DNA from: Phreatobacter stygius | GTDB lineage: Bacteria; Pseudomonadota; Alphaproteobacteria; Rhizobiales; Phreatobacteraceae | DNA: 64,000 bases | Direction: 5' to 3' | NCBI RefSeq assembly: GCF_005144885.1 | Contig: NZ_CP039690.1 | Location: 434,001 to 498,000, forward strand | Part shown: piece by piece, positions 50,996 to 59,915 of the stretch | How the letters are laid out: the number at the start of each line of letters is the position of its first letter | Position numbering within the stretch: position 1 is the first letter of the stretch | Program-made: the position numbers and the translations under genes | The notes under the pieces: model-generated | What the model was told of the DNA's origin: nothing | The model's database searches: none | Seen by the model: the letters and a program-made list of their open reading frames with translations, nothing else

Positions 50996-53056
50996 TTAGC
51001 GAGGCTGTCTACTGGGACGACTGAAAGATGCGAGAAAACTGCTGCAGAATTGTGGGCATTTCTTCGTCAGATTCCTGTTGCGCAGATTGCTGACCGACAT
51101 CATGGCGGCGACGCCGAACCATGACAGGACAGCGGCCGCGACAAGCGGCAGCCGCCAGACGGATGAGGGCCACAGGTACCGAAAAAGGCGCCTCTCCACA
51201 AGCCGAAGCCGCCGCTTCGTTGCACCGCCAGCGAACCGCGCCGATACACGATAGCCGACCCAGTCCGATGGCAGCAGTTGATCCACATACTGAGCCAGTT
51301 CGATAGAAAAATTGCTGGGATCGATCTCGGATTGCACATGGTCGACATAGACGGACAGCGTGCCGTCGCGCTTGATCAGACGCTCGGCCTTCTCCAGCAT
51401 CTTTCGCATCTCGCGGACATTCGATCGATACATGTGAATGAGAACGTTGTCGTAGCTCCCATCCGGATGGGTGGGCCCGCCCGTACCGGCGTCGCCGCTC
51501 TCAGCGAGCCAGGCCTCCAGTCCCAGGTCGACGTCGAACGTCGGCAATTTGCTAAAGTAGGAGGCGAGAGAACCAGCTTCACTGCAGATCAGCAGGTTGC
51601 GCTGGCCGGGTCTCGTCGATACCCCGCCGAGCCAATCGAGCACCAGCCGGCAATCGAGCCACAGATAATGCCATATCGGTACATTCGGCCGACGCTGCGC
51701 GAGCATCCGCGCCCGTCCAAGCATGCTGGCATACAGGCTGGCAGCAACCCTTCTCGTCCGGCCGACGAGACTGCCTTTCGGAGCGACCGCTGTGGTCTCA
51801 GCGGAGGGAGCACTCAGCTCAGATCGTCTGGCAATCTCCAGAGGCAGGTCGCTGTCAGCGTTCCCCCCGAACCTGAGAGACGCCCACGCTTGAACCCCGA
51901 ACACCCAGTAGAAGTGATCGACATGGTCCAGCGGCGTAGTGCTCATCTCGCGCTGCATCACCCCCATGAAATCAGAAAGCCCGGTGCGAGCGCTCGCGAG
52001 GTCGGCCGGCAGGTCTTCCGCATGAAACAGAACATCAACCTCGGCGAAACGCCGATGCTCTCGCGTCGTCCAGACCGACAGCTCCGACGCGATCTCCCGC
52101 GGCGTTGACGAACCGCCGGTAAGCAACTCCCTTTCTTGCGCGACCGATTGGAGCTCGAGCATGAAAAAGTCGTCGGAGTCGTCCAAAATGGTGAACTCTC
52201 CGCTCGGCACCAACTCTGGAACAAACCCGTAATCGCAGTACGAATTGATGCTCCCCAATGGCACTTCCGGCTTGATCGCCAACATGAAAATCAAGTGGTA
52301 GCGGGCCAAAAGCGTTGAGCGGTCCACCTGCCAATAGATCTGGTTGTGCGTCTTGCAGGTCACCAATTCCTGCGTGACGGTCTTGGCCATCACTGTTGGA
52401 TGGAGATGGTCAAACGCGAGCTTGACCAATTGCCGCGACGACATGCGAAGCACGCCGTCTTTCGGATCGATCGCTGCGCTCAATTCAGGGAGAACGCTCT
52501 CCGTGCCCGCCCTCAGGGACGGCGCCATGACGCACCGCCTGCCCTTCTGGAGTTCGCCCACCAATTTGCGCAGGGCGCCGTCGGAAAGGACGAAATCGGA
52601 ATTCATGAAGATGAAATGCGTGTTCGTTTGCTCCGAACCGCTGTCGAGTATGCCGCGGGCAAATGCCAGCGTTAAAGTCACTCCATAGACGCCGATCGAA
52701 ATCAGGTCGTCGATAAAAATATAACGAATGTTACAAAGCTCGCTAAGCCTGGAAAAAGCCGGCTCTTCGTCGAATGTCGCCCGGCTATCTCTCGACGTCA
52801 TGATCAGGATTTCCAGATCCGTCTCGGACGCCACGTAAGGAAGATTACCCTCGGCGAGATAGGACGGGATCGAAACCCTTGCGAACTCCTCAATGTATCT
52901 GGCGCCCCAAATCGCGGCGAGGAATTTAACCTTCAATCGTTCAGTCAAATTTTTGGTCCAGACTTGAGGGAACCCAATCCCGCAATTAAACACGTGACGG
53001 CGCTGCAGCCCCGTCGGCTCCAATGCCGCCCACCACGAAGCCCTGAGACAAGGCAA
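50996..53056 (-). CDS. Large two-part protein: GT-like N-terminus, methyltransferase-like middle
   Basis: 686 residues from a TTG, but the true start may be near residue 37-43 (TTG codons before KVKFLAAIWGARYIEEF). Residues ~43-330 look like a GT-A type glycosyltransferase: FLAAIWGARY, ILIMTSRDS, HFIFMNSDFVLSDGALRKL resembling a donor-binding acidic motif, and CVMAPSLRAG. Residues ~470-600 resemble a methyltransferase fold without its glycine motif (YDNVLIHMYRSNVREMRKMLEKAERLIKRDGTLSVYV). A single helix near 640-660 (LPLVAAAVLSWFGVAAMM) could anchor it. No family named; functions are inferred from fold features. Confidence 0.55.
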   Translation of the reverse strand: MPCLRASWWAALEPTGLQRRHVFNCGIGFPQVWTKNLTERLKVKFLAAIWGARYIEEFARVSIPSYLAEGNLPYVASETDLEILIMTSRDSRATFDEEPAFSRLSELCNIRYIFIDDLISIGVYGVTLTLAFARGILDSGSEQTNTHFIFMNSDFVLSDGALRKLVGELQKGRRCVMAPSLRAGTESVLPELSAAIDPKDGVLRMSSRQLVKLAFDHLHPTVMAKTVTQELVTCKTHNQIYWQVDRSTLLARYHLIFMLAIKPEVPLGSINSYCDYGFVPELVPSGEFTILDDSDDFFMLELQSVAQERELLTGGSSTPREIASELSVWTTREHRRFAEVDVLFHAEDLPADLASARTGLSDFMGVMQREMSTTPLDHVDHFYWVFGVQAWASLRFGGNADSDLPLEIARRSELSAPSAETTAVAPKGSLVGRTRRVAASLYASMLGRARMLAQRRPNVPIWHYLWLDCRLVLDWLGGVSTRPGQRNLLICSEAGSLASYFSKLPTFDVDLGLEAWLAESGDAGTGGPTHPDGSYDNVLIHMYRSNVREMRKMLEKAERLIKRDGTLSVYVDHVQSEIDPSNFSIELAQYVDQLLPSDWVGYRVSARFAGGATKRRLRLVERRLFRYLWPSSVWRLPLVAAAVLSWFGVAAMMSVSNLRNRNLTKKCPQFCSSFLASFSRPSRQPR

Positions 53057-53471
53057 CAGATAGGGCGGAAGCGCTCGTCAAACCCGCGCCCCTTTCGCCG
53101 ACTAGACGTCCAGCGCTCCAAGGCTCACGATGAAATCCCAAATTGATCGAGGCCCACTCTGCCCTCTCTAGGGCGCCCCACAGGTGCTCAGTACCAGCCG
53201 TTTCGGAGCCAGAGGAATTCTGAGGACGACACGGGATGTATCGTGGTGGTTGCTCGCGGGTCAAGACCACACTGCCCCGGCGCCCCACCTGCCAAGCGCA
53301 CGCCCGTCTTATAGGCACCCTCGCAGATCCCGAAATGCTCATCGGGCGCGGTAGCGGGAATTCAACGTCAGCTGATGGAATATGTTTATTGGCGCGGGAT
53401 TGCGAGTATATTTACCGCTGCGAGAGCCGGAGATCACAAATGCAAAGTGTAGCGAATACAAGGAAACGAGC
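53057..53471. other. Divergent intergenic region, no gene seen
   Basis: A 415-base divergent gap between the large minus-strand gene and the WbuC gene. It becomes richer in A+T near 53380-53470 and holds no open frame with convincing composition. Promoters for both directions presumably lie here, but I see no strong -35/-10 pair. Confidence 0.4.
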
Positions 53472-53981
53472 TTGAAGCAGATTTCACAGGAGGTTTTCTA
53501 CTCCAATGGCGACTTCCTTGCGGTCGACAGCGCCACCATAACGCTATTGCGCGAGAATGCCGCGAGGTCGCCACGGCGCCGCTGCCGACTGTGCTTCCAC
53601 GCGGACGCAGCTTCAGCCCAGCAAGAAATGTTGATCGTCATGCACCGCAGTTCCTACGTGCGACCTCACCGGCACTTCGGAAAGGTCGAGACCCTTGGCA
53701 TTGTGGAGGGTGCTTGCGATGCTCTGCTGTTCGACGAAGCTGGAAATGTGACCCGGACGATCAACATGTCGCCGGCCGCCGACGGGGGCAGCTTTTTCTA
53801 TCGTATGCCCGACAGGGTGTTCCATACTCTGAGATTCAGGTCGGAATGGCTGACCTTCATCGAGACGACCATTGGTCCCTTCGATCCCGCCGCGACCGAA
53901 GCGGCGACATGGGCGCCGCCCGAGACGGATCCGGTAGCCGGCCACGCCTTCCTTGCCAATCTGGCCAAACCAGCGATCTGA
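53472..53981 (+). CDS. wbuC: WbuC-family cupin
   Basis: 169 residues from the TTG at 53472, chosen because AAGGAAAC lies seven bases upstream and LKQISQEVFYSNGDF is the standard WbuC start; an ATG at 53382 gives an unlikely extension. The cupin core carries VRPHRHFGKVETLGIVEGACDALLFDEAGNV, with His-x-His metal ligands, and HTLRFRSEWLTFIET as the second cupin motif. WbuC is found in O-antigen clusters and is thought to act on NDP-sugars or their transfer; the exact step is unsettled. Confidence 0.85.
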   Translation: MKQISQEVFYSNGDFLAVDSATITLLRENAARSPRRRCRLCFHADAASAQQEMLIVMHRSSYVRPHRHFGKVETLGIVEGACDALLFDEAGNVTRTINMSPAADGGSFFYRMPDRVFHTLRFRSEWLTFIETTIGPFDPAATEAATWAPPETDPVAGHAFLANLAKPAI

Positions 53982-54122
53982 TTCGCCCATCGACCATAGG
54001 CAGCCGACGACGCCGGGCTGCACGGTATACAAAATCGAAGCTTTCACCGACGCGCCAGATGCGATACATCGCGCCCACCGTCGAATTCAGGTGTTAACGG
54101 ATAGAGATTTGGAAGGCTAAGC

Positions 54123-55328
54123 GTGGCTTGTCTGATTTGTGCGTCGGGGGCTGTCCGGGAACAGCTTGACGTCGGTTGTCACCCCGTCTCGACATTCTTC
54201 CTTCAAGAATCGAATGCGCCGGAGCGTGATTTCCGTCTTGCGCTGGGACAGTGCGAAGACTGCGGCACGATCCAAAGCATGGAGCCTGTTCCCCACGACG
54301 CGCTCGTACCGCCCTATGATTGGCTATTCGCGCGCGAGCCGGAAGAGCACCTCGATGGCGTGGTCGAGCAGATCCTGGCTTTGCCCGGCGTCAACACCAA
54401 CAGCGTGATCGGAGCCCTGACGTCGAAGGATGACACCACCGTCGAGCGCTTCCGGCGGAAGGGCTTCCTGAACACCTGGCGCGTGAAGCTCGACGAGGAT
54501 CTCGGCGTCGCCAATCCGGCTGCCAATATCGAAACCGTGCAGAAGCTCACGACACCGGACCGCATGGCGACAATCGCCGCGCGGCGGGGTGCGGCCGATG
54601 TCCTGATTGTCAGGCACATCATGGAGCATGCCGAGGACCCGCGTTCGTTTATCCAGGGTATCGCCGCGCTGGTGAAGCCGGGCGGGATTGTCATGGTGGA
54701 AGTACCCGACTGCACCACCAGCCTCAGGCTTCACGACTACTGCATGCTCTGGGAGGAGCATTCGCTTTATTTGACGCCGGAGACGTTCGAGCCAATGCTA
54801 TCGATCGGTGGCTTGGAGCCGATCCGCACGGATGTGTATCAATTGCCGTTCGAAAACTCTCTTGTGCAGCTCGCGCGCAAGACGGGAACCCCGGGCCCGA
54901 TCCGCAAAAGCCCGGCTGCGCGCGCGCAGGTTGGGCTGCTTGAGAGCTATGCCCAGGCCTACCAGCCTGCACGGCACACCCTGCGCGCCTCGTTGGAGCG
55001 GTTCAGGGCAGAGAGAGGGCCGATCGCACTTTTCGGCGCCGGACACCTTGCCTGCGCGTTCGCCAACTATATGGGCGTGGCTGACCTCATCGATTTCGTC
55101 GCGGACGACACGCCACAAAAGCAGGGTAAATTTCTGCCCGGAGGGCGGCTGCCTATCCTTCCATCGGCGGCCCTCGTGGACAAGGGGATCAACCTCGCGC
55201 TGCTTGCTCTTTCGATCAACAACGAGGACGCTGTCATAGCGCGCAATGAAGCTTTTGTTCACGCAGGCGGCACGTTCCGATCCATTTTCCGGGCCAGCCC
55301 GCGTTCGGTCTTCGCTGGTGGGTTGTAG
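54123..55328 (+). CDS. C-methyltransferase-like protein with altered SAM site
   Basis: 401 residues from a GTG with GGAAGG seven bases upstream. The layout copies the sugar C-methyltransferase at 48686: N-terminal CLICAS and CEDCGT cysteines, RHIMEHAEDPRSFIQGI, LHDYCMLWEEHSLYLTPE as the catalytic region and a C-terminal GAGHLACAFANYMGVADLID domain. The glycine-rich motif I is replaced by SVIGALTSKDDTTVERF, so SAM binding may be lost or changed. It precedes the Wzm/Wzt genes and may instead be a structural or amide-forming relative. Confidence 0.75.
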   Translation: MACLICASGAVREQLDVGCHPVSTFFLQESNAPERDFRLALGQCEDCGTIQSMEPVPHDALVPPYDWLFAREPEEHLDGVVEQILALPGVNTNSVIGALTSKDDTTVERFRRKGFLNTWRVKLDEDLGVANPAANIETVQKLTTPDRMATIAARRGAADVLIVRHIMEHAEDPRSFIQGIAALVKPGGIVMVEVPDCTTSLRLHDYCMLWEEHSLYLTPETFEPMLSIGGLEPIRTDVYQLPFENSLVQLARKTGTPGPIRKSPAARAQVGLLESYAQAYQPARHTLRASLERFRAERGPIALFGAGHLACAFANYMGVADLIDFVADDTPQKQGKFLPGGRLPILPSAALVDKGINLALLALSINNEDAVIARNEAFVHAGGTFRSIFRASPRSVFAGGL

Positions 55329-55419
55329 CGGCTAACGAGCCTTCACCGCCAGTCTTGCCCCAGTTGCCGGATCCTGAGTCGGGCAATCGGGGCGCCGGAG
55401 CATTGAGGAACAAAGCGAT

Positions 55420-56286
55420 ATGACGATCCCCACAATGCCCGACCTCGAGACGAAAAGGGGTCCGGACAAAAAGGTGCTCGTATCGCCGGCCCCCGGCGGC
55501 CCGTTCGCCATCGCGTTGCGTGATCTAGCCGAGGCGGTGCGGCTTGCGCCTGTGTGGCTGCATGCAGGGTGGATCGACGTGGTCTGGCGCTTCCGGCGCA
55601 CCTGGATCGGGCCATTCTGGCACACGCTCGGGCTTGCCGCGTTCGTACTGACGATGGGCGTGGTCTGGAGCACGATTTTGCGTCAAGATCCCTTGCAGTA
55701 TTTTCGTTATGTCACTGTAAGCCTGATCGTCTGGGCCCTGATCGCATCGTTTGTCACCGAAGGCACGGGCATACTGGTCGCAGGCCAGTCGACTGCACTA
55801 TCCATGCGCTTCCCATTCTTTGCCTTCGCCTTCGCTCATGTCTGGCGCGCGTTGCTCTTGTTCGCACATCATTTTCTTCTCTATGTCCTCGTGATGGTGG
55901 GCACGCTACACTCGCCGGGGTGGCCGTCTCTCCTCGCGATTCCAGGGCTGCTGCTGCTGACGGCGAACGGTGTGTGGATGAGCCTGCTTTCCGGGCTTCT
56001 GTGCCTTCGCTGGCGGGATCTCGCCCCGGCCACCGGGACTGCGATGCAGATAGCGCTGTTCGTGACGCCGGTCTTCTGGCCCAAGGAAATGCTGGGCCCC
56101 CAACTGGCCTTCGCTGCCGAGTTGAATCCTTTGTTTCACATGGTCCGCATCGTACGGGAACCGTTGCTCGGCATCACGCCCCCTTTGGTGAGCTGGGTGT
56201 GGGTCGCGAGCACGCTTGCTGCCGGCTCAGCAGTGACGCTATGGGCCTACGGTCGGCATCGCGACCGCATACCCTATTGGTACTGA
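55420..56286 (+). CDS. wzm: Wzm-type ABC permease for polysaccharide export
   Basis: 288 residues with an amphipathic N-terminal segment and about six membrane helices. Typical elements are VWRFRRTWIGPFWHTLGLAAFVLTMGVVWS (start of the ABC2 domain), the loop TALSMRFPFFAFAFAHVWRAL, and LFVTPVFWPKEMLG followed by LNPLFHMVRIVREPLLG, the conserved export-permease motif. It forms the channel for lipid-linked glycan across the inner membrane. The ATPase gene begins 12 bases later. Confidence 0.93.
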   Translation: MTIPTMPDLETKRGPDKKVLVSPAPGGPFAIALRDLAEAVRLAPVWLHAGWIDVVWRFRRTWIGPFWHTLGLAAFVLTMGVVWSTILRQDPLQYFRYVTVSLIVWALIASFVTEGTGILVAGQSTALSMRFPFFAFAFAHVWRALLLFAHHFLLYVLVMVGTLHSPGWPSLLAIPGLLLLTANGVWMSLLSGLLCLRWRDLAPATGTAMQIALFVTPVFWPKEMLGPQLAFAAELNPLFHMVRIVREPLLGITPPLVSWVWVASTLAAGSAVTLWAYGRHRDRIPYWY

Positions 56287-56298
56287 AGGGACATCCCC

Positions 56299-57393
56299 GT
56301 GGCACGTCTGACGGTTGAAGGCGCTTGGGTAGAGTTCCGCGTATCGCTGGCGCGAGGACGCCGCGCAGGCTTGTCACGGACGGGCGGTCAGATCGACCTC
56401 GAGCGCGGCATGGTGACGGCGCTTCGCGACATATCCTTCGAATTGCGCGAAGGCGACAGGCTCGGCCTGATGGGTCACAACGGTGCGGGCAAGTCGACCA
56501 TGCTGCGGCTACTAGCCGGAGTCTATCCGCCGACCCGCGGCCGGATCACCAGCATCGGCACGATATCAACCCTTTTCAACGCCACTCCTGGTCTCAACAT
56601 CGATGGCACCGGTCGCGAGAACCTCATCACGTGCGGACTGCATCTCGGCCTGACCAGACGCCAGATCGCTGCAAAAATGGATGAGATCATCGATTTCGCT
56701 GAACTCGGCGACTATATCGACCTGCCGGTGCGCATCTATTCTTCTGGCATGATGACCCGCCTTGGTTTCTCGATTGCCACGGCGGTCGAGCCCGAGATCC
56801 TTCTCCTCGATGAGGGCCTGGCGACCGGCGACGCGCAGTTCGCGCAGAAGGCCGAGCGCAAGATGAACGAGCTCATCACCCGTTCGTCGATCCTCGTCAT
56901 CGCGTCGCATTCTGAAGCGCTTCTAGCCAGCATGTGCACTCGCTGTCTGCTGTTGGAGCACGGGCGCGTTATCTCAGATGGTCCGGCCGAGACACTCGTA
57001 GCGTCCTATCGCGCCTCGGTGATCGAGGCCGCTCGGACCGACGACTTGAACGGACTGAAACGTGCGTACGAGATGGCGACCGACATGGCGCGTCGTGGCG
57101 AGAGGCCGCCTCTGGAACTGGAGGAACAGGGACTTCGTCATGCTCTGACCATCGCGCCCGATGATGCCGGCATGTGGCAACGTTATGTAAGTGTGCTTAC
57201 CATGCAGGGTAGATCGGTTGCGCCGCAGATCGAAGTGCGAATGATTCTCGCTATTCTGGCAAACGATCCTTCGCGCCTCGACCTGAGAAACCGCCTTGAC
57301 GCGATCCTCGCCGCCTCCGCCGATGACATCGGCGAAGACATTCGTGCGCTTGCTCGCGAGGCGGCGCGGCAGACGGCATCGTTGCCAAACTGA
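56299..57393 (+). CDS. wzt: Wzt-type export ATPase with an unusual repeat tail
   Basis: 364 residues from a GTG. Residues 1-240 are a standard polysaccharide-export ATPase: Walker A GHNGAGKSTMLRL, signature IYSSGMMTRLGFSIA, Walker B ILLLDEGLATGD and H-loop ASHSEAL. Instead of the beta-sandwich carbohydrate-binding domain found in Wzt of the O9a type, the tail holds two 37-residue helical repeats (266-302 and 303-339; consensus QGRxVPIxxExRxLxAxL). The same repeat opens the TylF-like protein at 58640-59782. Those repeats may recruit that methyltransferase. Confidence 0.9.
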   Translation: MARLTVEGAWVEFRVSLARGRRAGLSRTGGQIDLERGMVTALRDISFELREGDRLGLMGHNGAGKSTMLRLLAGVYPPTRGRITSIGTISTLFNATPGLNIDGTGRENLITCGLHLGLTRRQIAAKMDEIIDFAELGDYIDLPVRIYSSGMMTRLGFSIATAVEPEILLLDEGLATGDAQFAQKAERKMNELITRSSILVIASHSEALLASMCTRCLLLEHGRVISDGPAETLVASYRASVIEAARTDDLNGLKRAYEMATDMARRGERPPLELEEQGLRHALTIAPDDAGMWQRYVSVLTMQGRSVAPQIEVRMILAILANDPSRLDLRNRLDAILAASADDIGEDIRALAREAARQTASLPN

Positions 57394-57414
57394 CCAGCGC
57401 CGCCACGGCGCCTG

Positions 57415-58236
57415 TCATCTGTTGTAGCTTCCGAGCACCTCCGCGGGGACGGAGCCCACGCTAGTGCTGGTTTCCACGGTGCCCATGAAGGGGACATTCT
57501 TTTGCTTCCGGTAGACGATCTGGAGGGCGATCACCGGGATCCCTGTCCGATCAAGCACCGTTTCGCGCTCGACCTGCCCGATCAATTCGAGGCGCTTGGT
57601 GAGGGCTGGAAAATAGGATTGATACTGGCGGGCCGATGCGAAGATGTTTTCGTTTGAAACCGGCCCATCAAACCACATATCGACAACTTCATATTGGTTA
57701 TAGCCCGCCAGATCGAAGAAAAATCGGCTCGTATAGCAATAGTAGCCGTGATCGACGAAGCCGACGCTAGGCACGGAGTGCATGATCAGCCCGCCCTCCT
57801 TCGTCGCGGCGTGAATCGTCGCAAACACGTTCATCTGGTTGAGAATGTGCTCGCTCGTACCGAAATTGAGCACCGTGTCGTAGGCGCCGACCATATTTTC
57901 GGGCAGGCGGCTGGTGTTCAGGTCGACGACTGTGGTCTTATACCCAACCGCGATGTCGATCGCGTCGTAACCCATGCCGGCCTCCTCGAACATCTCGCCG
58001 ACGAAGGACTGGTTGAGCGCGCTCCCGGAGGCATCGGCAAGCGAGCCCGCTGCAAATCGTTCCGCCCACGTGTCGAGGTCGGCGCGCGGCCGGGGATTGT
58101 GACGCCGAACGAAAGCCGCGACTTCTTCCGCAGTGGCGGTGTAAAGGTTAGAGCTGCCGTAATCCAGCACCTTTCGCCCTGCTGAAAGCAATCCGTAGCG
58201 CTCCATTACGTGAACGCTCCCCATGCTAATTCCCAT
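57415..58236 (-). CDS. SAM methyltransferase-like protein
   Basis: 273 residues from the ATG at 58236, with GGAG eight bases upstream; longer frames lack support. The core has VLDYGSSNLYTATAEEV as a degraded motif I (GSSN instead of GxGxG), VGYKTTVVDLNTSRL and YDTVLNFGTSEHILNQMNVF, and MHSVPSVGFVDHGYYCYTSRFF, a layout of class I methyltransferases of glycan loci. The gene is convergent with wzt and shares no repeat with the TylF-like protein. SAM use is likely but not certain. Confidence 0.65.
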   Translation of the reverse strand: MGISMGSVHVMERYGLLSAGRKVLDYGSSNLYTATAEEVAAFVRRHNPRPRADLDTWAERFAAGSLADASGSALNQSFVGEMFEEAGMGYDAIDIAVGYKTTVVDLNTSRLPENMVGAYDTVLNFGTSEHILNQMNVFATIHAATKEGGLIMHSVPSVGFVDHGYYCYTSRFFFDLAGYNQYEVVDMWFDGPVSNENIFASARQYQSYFPALTKRLELIGQVERETVLDRTGIPVIALQIVYRKQKNVPFMGTVETSTSVGSVPAEVLGSYNR

Positions 58237-58639
58237 AGTAATAACTCCGTTTATTGCGAGTGGGTGGCGAACACAGTATCGATCGCGGCAGGCGTGGGCG
58301 GGCGCTGATAACACATCCCCGGAGGGCCTGCTATCGATCGCCCTCGATTGCTCGACTGCCAGCATGTTCCTGGAGAGGTGGGGGCCCACTCCGAAAAGAT
58401 CGCCAACTGGCCGGCATCGCCGCCAACAATGGCCGCAGCAGCTACGGTTGGAGATCAGAGACCACGGATGAACTCCGCCCCGCAAACCTAGCGCCGAAGA
58501 CCGTACCCCGCCCCGGCTTCAGCGACAAGATCATCTTCTTACGCGGGCAGAGCGCGAGACCCCGATAGCTCTTCGCCAACTCGCGACGAGGAAGGCGAAA
58601 TTCGCAAAATTGGCTGGACCTCTCGTGGAAAATCCATTG
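58237..58639. other. Intergenic region, no gene seen
   Basis: About 400 bases upstream of the methyltransferase gene and downstream of the TylF-like gene, both on the minus strand. No frame with start, ribosome-binding site and protein-like composition was found. The size suggests the downstream gene has its own promoter. Confidence 0.4.
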
Positions 58640-59782
58640 TCAGCCACCACTTCTCCCGAGAAACCACGACCATTTCGACGGCACAGGCCTTTCCTCCGAA
58701 GCTATTTTGATCCCCAAGCGCCCTGAATAGTCGATGCGATTGAGCAACAACGGCACCTTTTGTTCGGCGATGTACTCGTCGATGGCTTGCCGCGCCCCGA
58801 GGAAATGCCCGTAGTCATCGATGATCAGGACGCCACCTGCACACAAGCGCGGGAAAAGATGGATCATCTCGTGCCGCGTCGATGCGTACCAGTCGGTGTC
58901 GAGACGTAGGAGCGCGATGGATTCCGGCGCCGCGGCCGGCAGGGTATCCTCGACCATGCCTTTGACGAAATGGATCCGCTCCATCGGATACCCTGTCCGC
59001 GCAACGTTGGCGCGGACGTCGTCGAGGCTCGCATAGGCCCAATTGCTCTGCGTCTCACCGCGAGAATGGGGCAGCCAGCCATCGATTGCGCGGTTGCCGA
59101 ACATGTCGACATCCTTCGCCGCGTCGGGCTGAGGCAAGCCTTCAAAAGTGTCGAACAAATAGATGTCGCGCTCGGTGCGACCGAGCGCCTTGAGGGCCGC
59201 CAGGGCAACCATGATGCTGCCGCCGCGCCAAACTCCACACTCCACGATCGCACCAGGTATGGCGGCGCTTTCGATATATTCTATCGCCTTGTAGAGCGCG
59301 TACATGCGCTCGACCGACGTCATGGTGTAGCGTCGCGCGCTCTCGAGGATGGGAGCGAAGTCCGGGTCGAAATCGCCGAACTTCGAGCGCTGGTCATAGT
59401 TTTCCGCCTCGGACTGGAAGTCGACATCGGTCTGCGAAGCCTCTTCGCCGGCCAGACCAAGGATGGGCGGCGGCGGCGGCTTCTTGCCGAGGCCCACCTG
59501 GACGATGCGGAGACGCTCCTTCAGATCGGCCCGATCGGGCTCAAGCTCCATCAGCGCCAGCAGCGCACGCTCCTCGAGATCGATCGGCACCAGCCTTCCT
59601 TGCTCGGCAAGCACAGCGCAAAGGCGCTGCAGAAGGTCCGAACGCGTGGGGTGGGCGCGCAGATGAATTCGCAGGCTGCGCTCCTCCATGTCGATGGGGA
59701 CCGGCTTTCCCTCGCTCAGGAGAGCCGCGACCTCGTGGAGGATCCTGTCGTCGTCTGCCGAAGTGCTGGAAGTGTTGGTCAT
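58640..59782 (-). CDS. TylF/MycF-like O-methyltransferase with N-terminal repeats
   Basis: 380 residues from the ATG at 59782. Residues 24-97 are two exact-length 37-residue repeats (EGKPVPIDMEERSL..., QGRLVPIDLEERAL...), the same repeat found at the end of Wzt. A proline linker (KKPPPPPI) leads to the TylF methyltransferase domain: GAIVECGVWRGGSIMVALAAL, DIYLFDTFEGLP, RLDTDWYASTRHEM and GVLIIDDYGHFLGARQA with the metal-binding Asp residues. These enzymes methylate sugar hydroxyls using Mg2+; here they may cap the glycan before export. Confidence 0.9.
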   Translation of the reverse strand: MTNTSSTSADDDRILHEVAALLSEGKPVPIDMEERSLRIHLRAHPTRSDLLQRLCAVLAEQGRLVPIDLEERALLALMELEPDRADLKERLRIVQVGLGKKPPPPPILGLAGEEASQTDVDFQSEAENYDQRSKFGDFDPDFAPILESARRYTMTSVERMYALYKAIEYIESAAIPGAIVECGVWRGGSIMVALAALKALGRTERDIYLFDTFEGLPQPDAAKDVDMFGNRAIDGWLPHSRGETQSNWAYASLDDVRANVARTGYPMERIHFVKGMVEDTLPAAAPESIALLRLDTDWYASTRHEMIHLFPRLCAGGVLIIDDYGHFLGARQAIDEYIAEQKVPLLLNRIDYSGRLGIKIASEERPVPSKWSWFLGRSGG

Positions 59783-59915
59783 GATGGACCTTGAACTGTC
59801 GTTGAGAGATGGCCAATGCGCGTCGCCGCACGGACATGATCGAGGGGACCGGCCTGGACAGATCGGCGAGGCGCAAATGCGCTTCGGGTCTTGGGCCGGG
59901 CCAGCGTGAAGCGAG

